A stretch of 64,000 nucleotides of DNA, taken from positions 3,725,001 through 3,789,000 of the forward strand of contig NZ_CP154260.1 in NCBI RefSeq assembly GCF_039545795.1, written 5' to 3'. A model generated the notes under the pieces. That model saw only the letters and a program-made list of their open reading frames with translations, was not told the DNA's origin and did no database searches. The DNA is from Chitinophaga niabensis (GTDB taxonomy: Bacteria > Bacteroidota > Bacteroidia > Chitinophagales > Chitinophagaceae). The position numbers were made by a program, and so were the translations under genes. This document shows, one piece after another, positions 62,658 through 64,000 of the stretch; positions within the stretch are counted from its first letter, which is position 1, and each line of letters begins with the position of its first letter.

Positions 62658-63479
62658 ATGAAAGTAGCCGTATTAGACCTGTACGAGGGCGTACCCAATG
62701 AAGGTATGCGCTGCATCCGCGAATTGCTGATCGATTTTGCAGAAAAGCAGCAGATCCCCCTGCAGGTAAATGAATTTGAAGTGCGCCAGCAAAAACAGGT
62801 GCCGGACCTCTCTTACGATGCATACATCTCAACGGGGGGCCCCGGCAGCCCGGTAGACAGTGCCGGCAGCGAATGGGAGAGAGTTTATTTCAACTGGCTG
62901 AATAGTGTGCTGGCCTGGAACAGCGTACCCGGTAACCGCAAAAAATATGTATTCCTGATCTGCCACTCCTTTCAGATAGTATGCAGGTATTTTGAACTGG
63001 GACAGGTAGTACGCCGCAAGTCTCCCGCCTTTGGTGTATTTCCCGTGCATAAAACAGCCGCAGGCCTGCATGAACCTTACTTTTCCGGGCTGAACGATCC
63101 TTTCTACATTGTGGATAGCCGCAACTGGCAGGTGATCAGTCCTGATGAAACAAAACTAAAGGCCATGGGTGCAGAAGTGCTGGCCATTGAAAAAGAAAGG
63201 CCACATGTACCGCTTGAACGGGCTATCATGGCCATCCGCTTCAATGAATACATGACCGGTACCCAATTCCATCCTGAAGCAGATGCCGTTGGCATGCGCA
63301 AATACCTGATGTCGCCCGCCAAAAAGAAAAGGGTGACGGAAGAACATGGTGCAGAGAAGTATCATAATATGCTGGAACTGCTCATGGAGCCGGATAAGAT
63401 CCTGCTCACCCATGATACCCTGCTGCCTGATTTCCTGCAGGATGCACTGCAACACCTATATACTAAAACGATCTCATGA
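62658..63479 (+). CDS. class I glutamine amidotransferase-like protein
   Basis: A 273-residue protein with the class I glutaminase fold. The nucleophile is in FLICHSFQIVC (Cys102), matching the usual G-x-C-x-G pattern loosely, and the His/Glu pair is GTQFHPEAD (His205, Glu207). The oxyanion turn is ISTGGPGSPVDS. The triad is complete, so ammonia release from glutamine is plausible. The start ATG 62658 is used rather than 62613 because the longer frame overlaps the GCS2 gene and adds unlike sequence. It overlaps the next gene by ATGA. Confidence 0.87.
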   Translation: MKVAVLDLYEGVPNEGMRCIRELLIDFAEKQQIPLQVNEFEVRQQKQVPDLSYDAYISTGGPGSPVDSAGSEWERVYFNWLNSVLAWNSVPGNRKKYVFLICHSFQIVCRYFELGQVVRRKSPAFGVFPVHKTAAGLHEPYFSGLNDPFYIVDSRNWQVISPDETKLKAMGAEVLAIEKERPHVPLERAIMAIRFNEYMTGTQFHPEADAVGMRKYLMSPAKKKRVTEEHGAEKYHNMLELLMEPDKILLTHDTLLPDFLQDALQHLYTKTIS

Positions 63480-64000
63480 TCCCTGCTATCCGTCAGCAAT
63501 ACAACAGCCAATTCAGCTCCGGCGCATATGAAGCGCTGCTGCGGTCACTAACAGACATCACCGGTATAACCCCTTCTTTCCGTGTAGCAGAAACTCCCGT
63601 ATTTGTGCCTGCAGCCCTTAAGCAGCAACTGATCGCAGCCGGGGATGCCGTGATAGAAGTAATACGCAGGAAAGATTTCAATGCACTCACGGAAATGGCT
63701 ATCCCGAAAGGACAGGTGGTACCGCAGCAGGATGCACATCCGCAATTCCTGATCGTAGATTTTGCTGTTACGCAGGATGAGGCAGGCGCTTTATCCCCTC
63801 AGCTGATAGAACTACAGGGATTTCCCAGCCTCTTTGGATTCCAGGAACTACTCGCTGCACAATACCGGCAGCACTTTGATATACCTTCATCCCTGAACAA
63901 CTTTCTCGGTGGTATGGATGCTGCGCAATACGAAACACTGCTCCGCAGAACCATCCTCAATGGACATGATCCCAAAGAGGTGATCCTGCTGGAAGTGCTG
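63476..64000 (+). CDS. unidentified protein, last gene of the ligase cluster (3' end outside window)
   Basis: An ATG at 63476 overlaps the preceding stop (ATGA), and the frame then stays open for 175 codons to the window end. The visible protein begins MIPAIRQQYNSQFSSGAYEA and includes FLIVDFAVTQDEAGALSPQ and LIELQGFPSLFGFQELLAAQ. It is soluble and I do not recognise its family. A second ligase, possibly of ATP-grasp type, would fit the context, but nothing visible proves it. Tight coupling to the amidotransferase makes it a true member of the cluster. Confidence 0.75.
   Translation, partial: MIPAIRQQYNSQFSSGAYEALLRSLTDITGITPSFRVAETPVFVPAALKQQLIAAGDAVIEVIRRKDFNALTEMAIPKGQVVPQQDAHPQFLIVDFAVTQDEAGALSPQLIELQGFPSLFGFQELLAAQYRQHFDIPSSLNNFLGGMDAAQYETLLRRTILNGHDPKEVILLEVL

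Overview
The window reads as chromosomal DNA of a soil-type Bacteroidota, most likely family Chitinophagaceae (Chitinophaga-like). Three things support this: SusC/SusD and Oar-type TonB-dependent receptors, several promoters with the Bacteroidota -7 element TAnnTTTG, and typical neighbours such as an HdrC/HdrD-like Fe-S pair, FHS-type sugar permease, LytS/LytTR pair and bifunctional RibBA. Gene density is high. I saw no transposase, phage gene, rRNA or CRISPR array. Family names come from reading motifs by eye, not from database searches.

Layout. 1-4.1 kb: the 3' part of a GH78 alpha-L-rhamnosidase and a beta-helix lipoprotein, which fits pectin breakdown. 4.1-11.5 kb: housekeeping genes (Pcm, HEAT-repeat protein, phosphohexomutase, DUF2279 protein, phosphoribosyltransferase, Fe-S electron-transfer pair). 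11.5-15.6 kb: accessory stretch with an HxlR regulator divergent from an NTF2/TfoX pair, tRNA-Gly(CCC), a structured intergenic region with 11-bp tandem repeats, a bestrophin channel, and a small gene plus ADP-ribosyltransferase-like gene that looks like a toxin-antitoxin or defence module. 15.6-23.3 kb: envelope and RNA genes (miaB, sigma-54 activator, lptE, an acidic repeat protein, secG, mltG, yihY). 23.4-29.4 kb: thioredoxin-like protein, then a minus-strand set of sugar permease, sugar dehydrogenase and TonB receptor, then a basic-secretory-protein peptidase. 29.5-36.7 kb: M14 peptidase, gamma-glutamyltransferase and a run of small genes. 36.7-41.2 kb: YegP-like protein, outer-membrane barrel and LytS/LytTR two-component pair. 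41.2-47.7 kb: SusC-SusD-fasciclin-lipoprotein nutrient uptake locus. 48-54.4 kb: TamB and RibBA, separated by a helically phased repeat region. 54.7-58 kb: Oar-type TonB receptor. 58-64 kb: two alpha/beta-hydrolase esterases, a DUF695/RraB-like exported protein, and an amidoligase cluster (esterase, ATP-grasp, GCS2-type carboxylate-amine ligase, class I glutamine amidotransferase, and a fifth gene cut by the window end).

Best candidates for something new: the amidoligase cluster at 59.8-64 kb, which looks like a dedicated pathway for an unknown amide- or peptide-bonded small molecule; the ADP-ribosyltransferase-like pair at 14.4-15.3 kb; and two intergenic elements (about 13.03 and 53.12 kb) built from five copies of unrelated 11-bp units, one of them followed by helically phased CAAA tracts.
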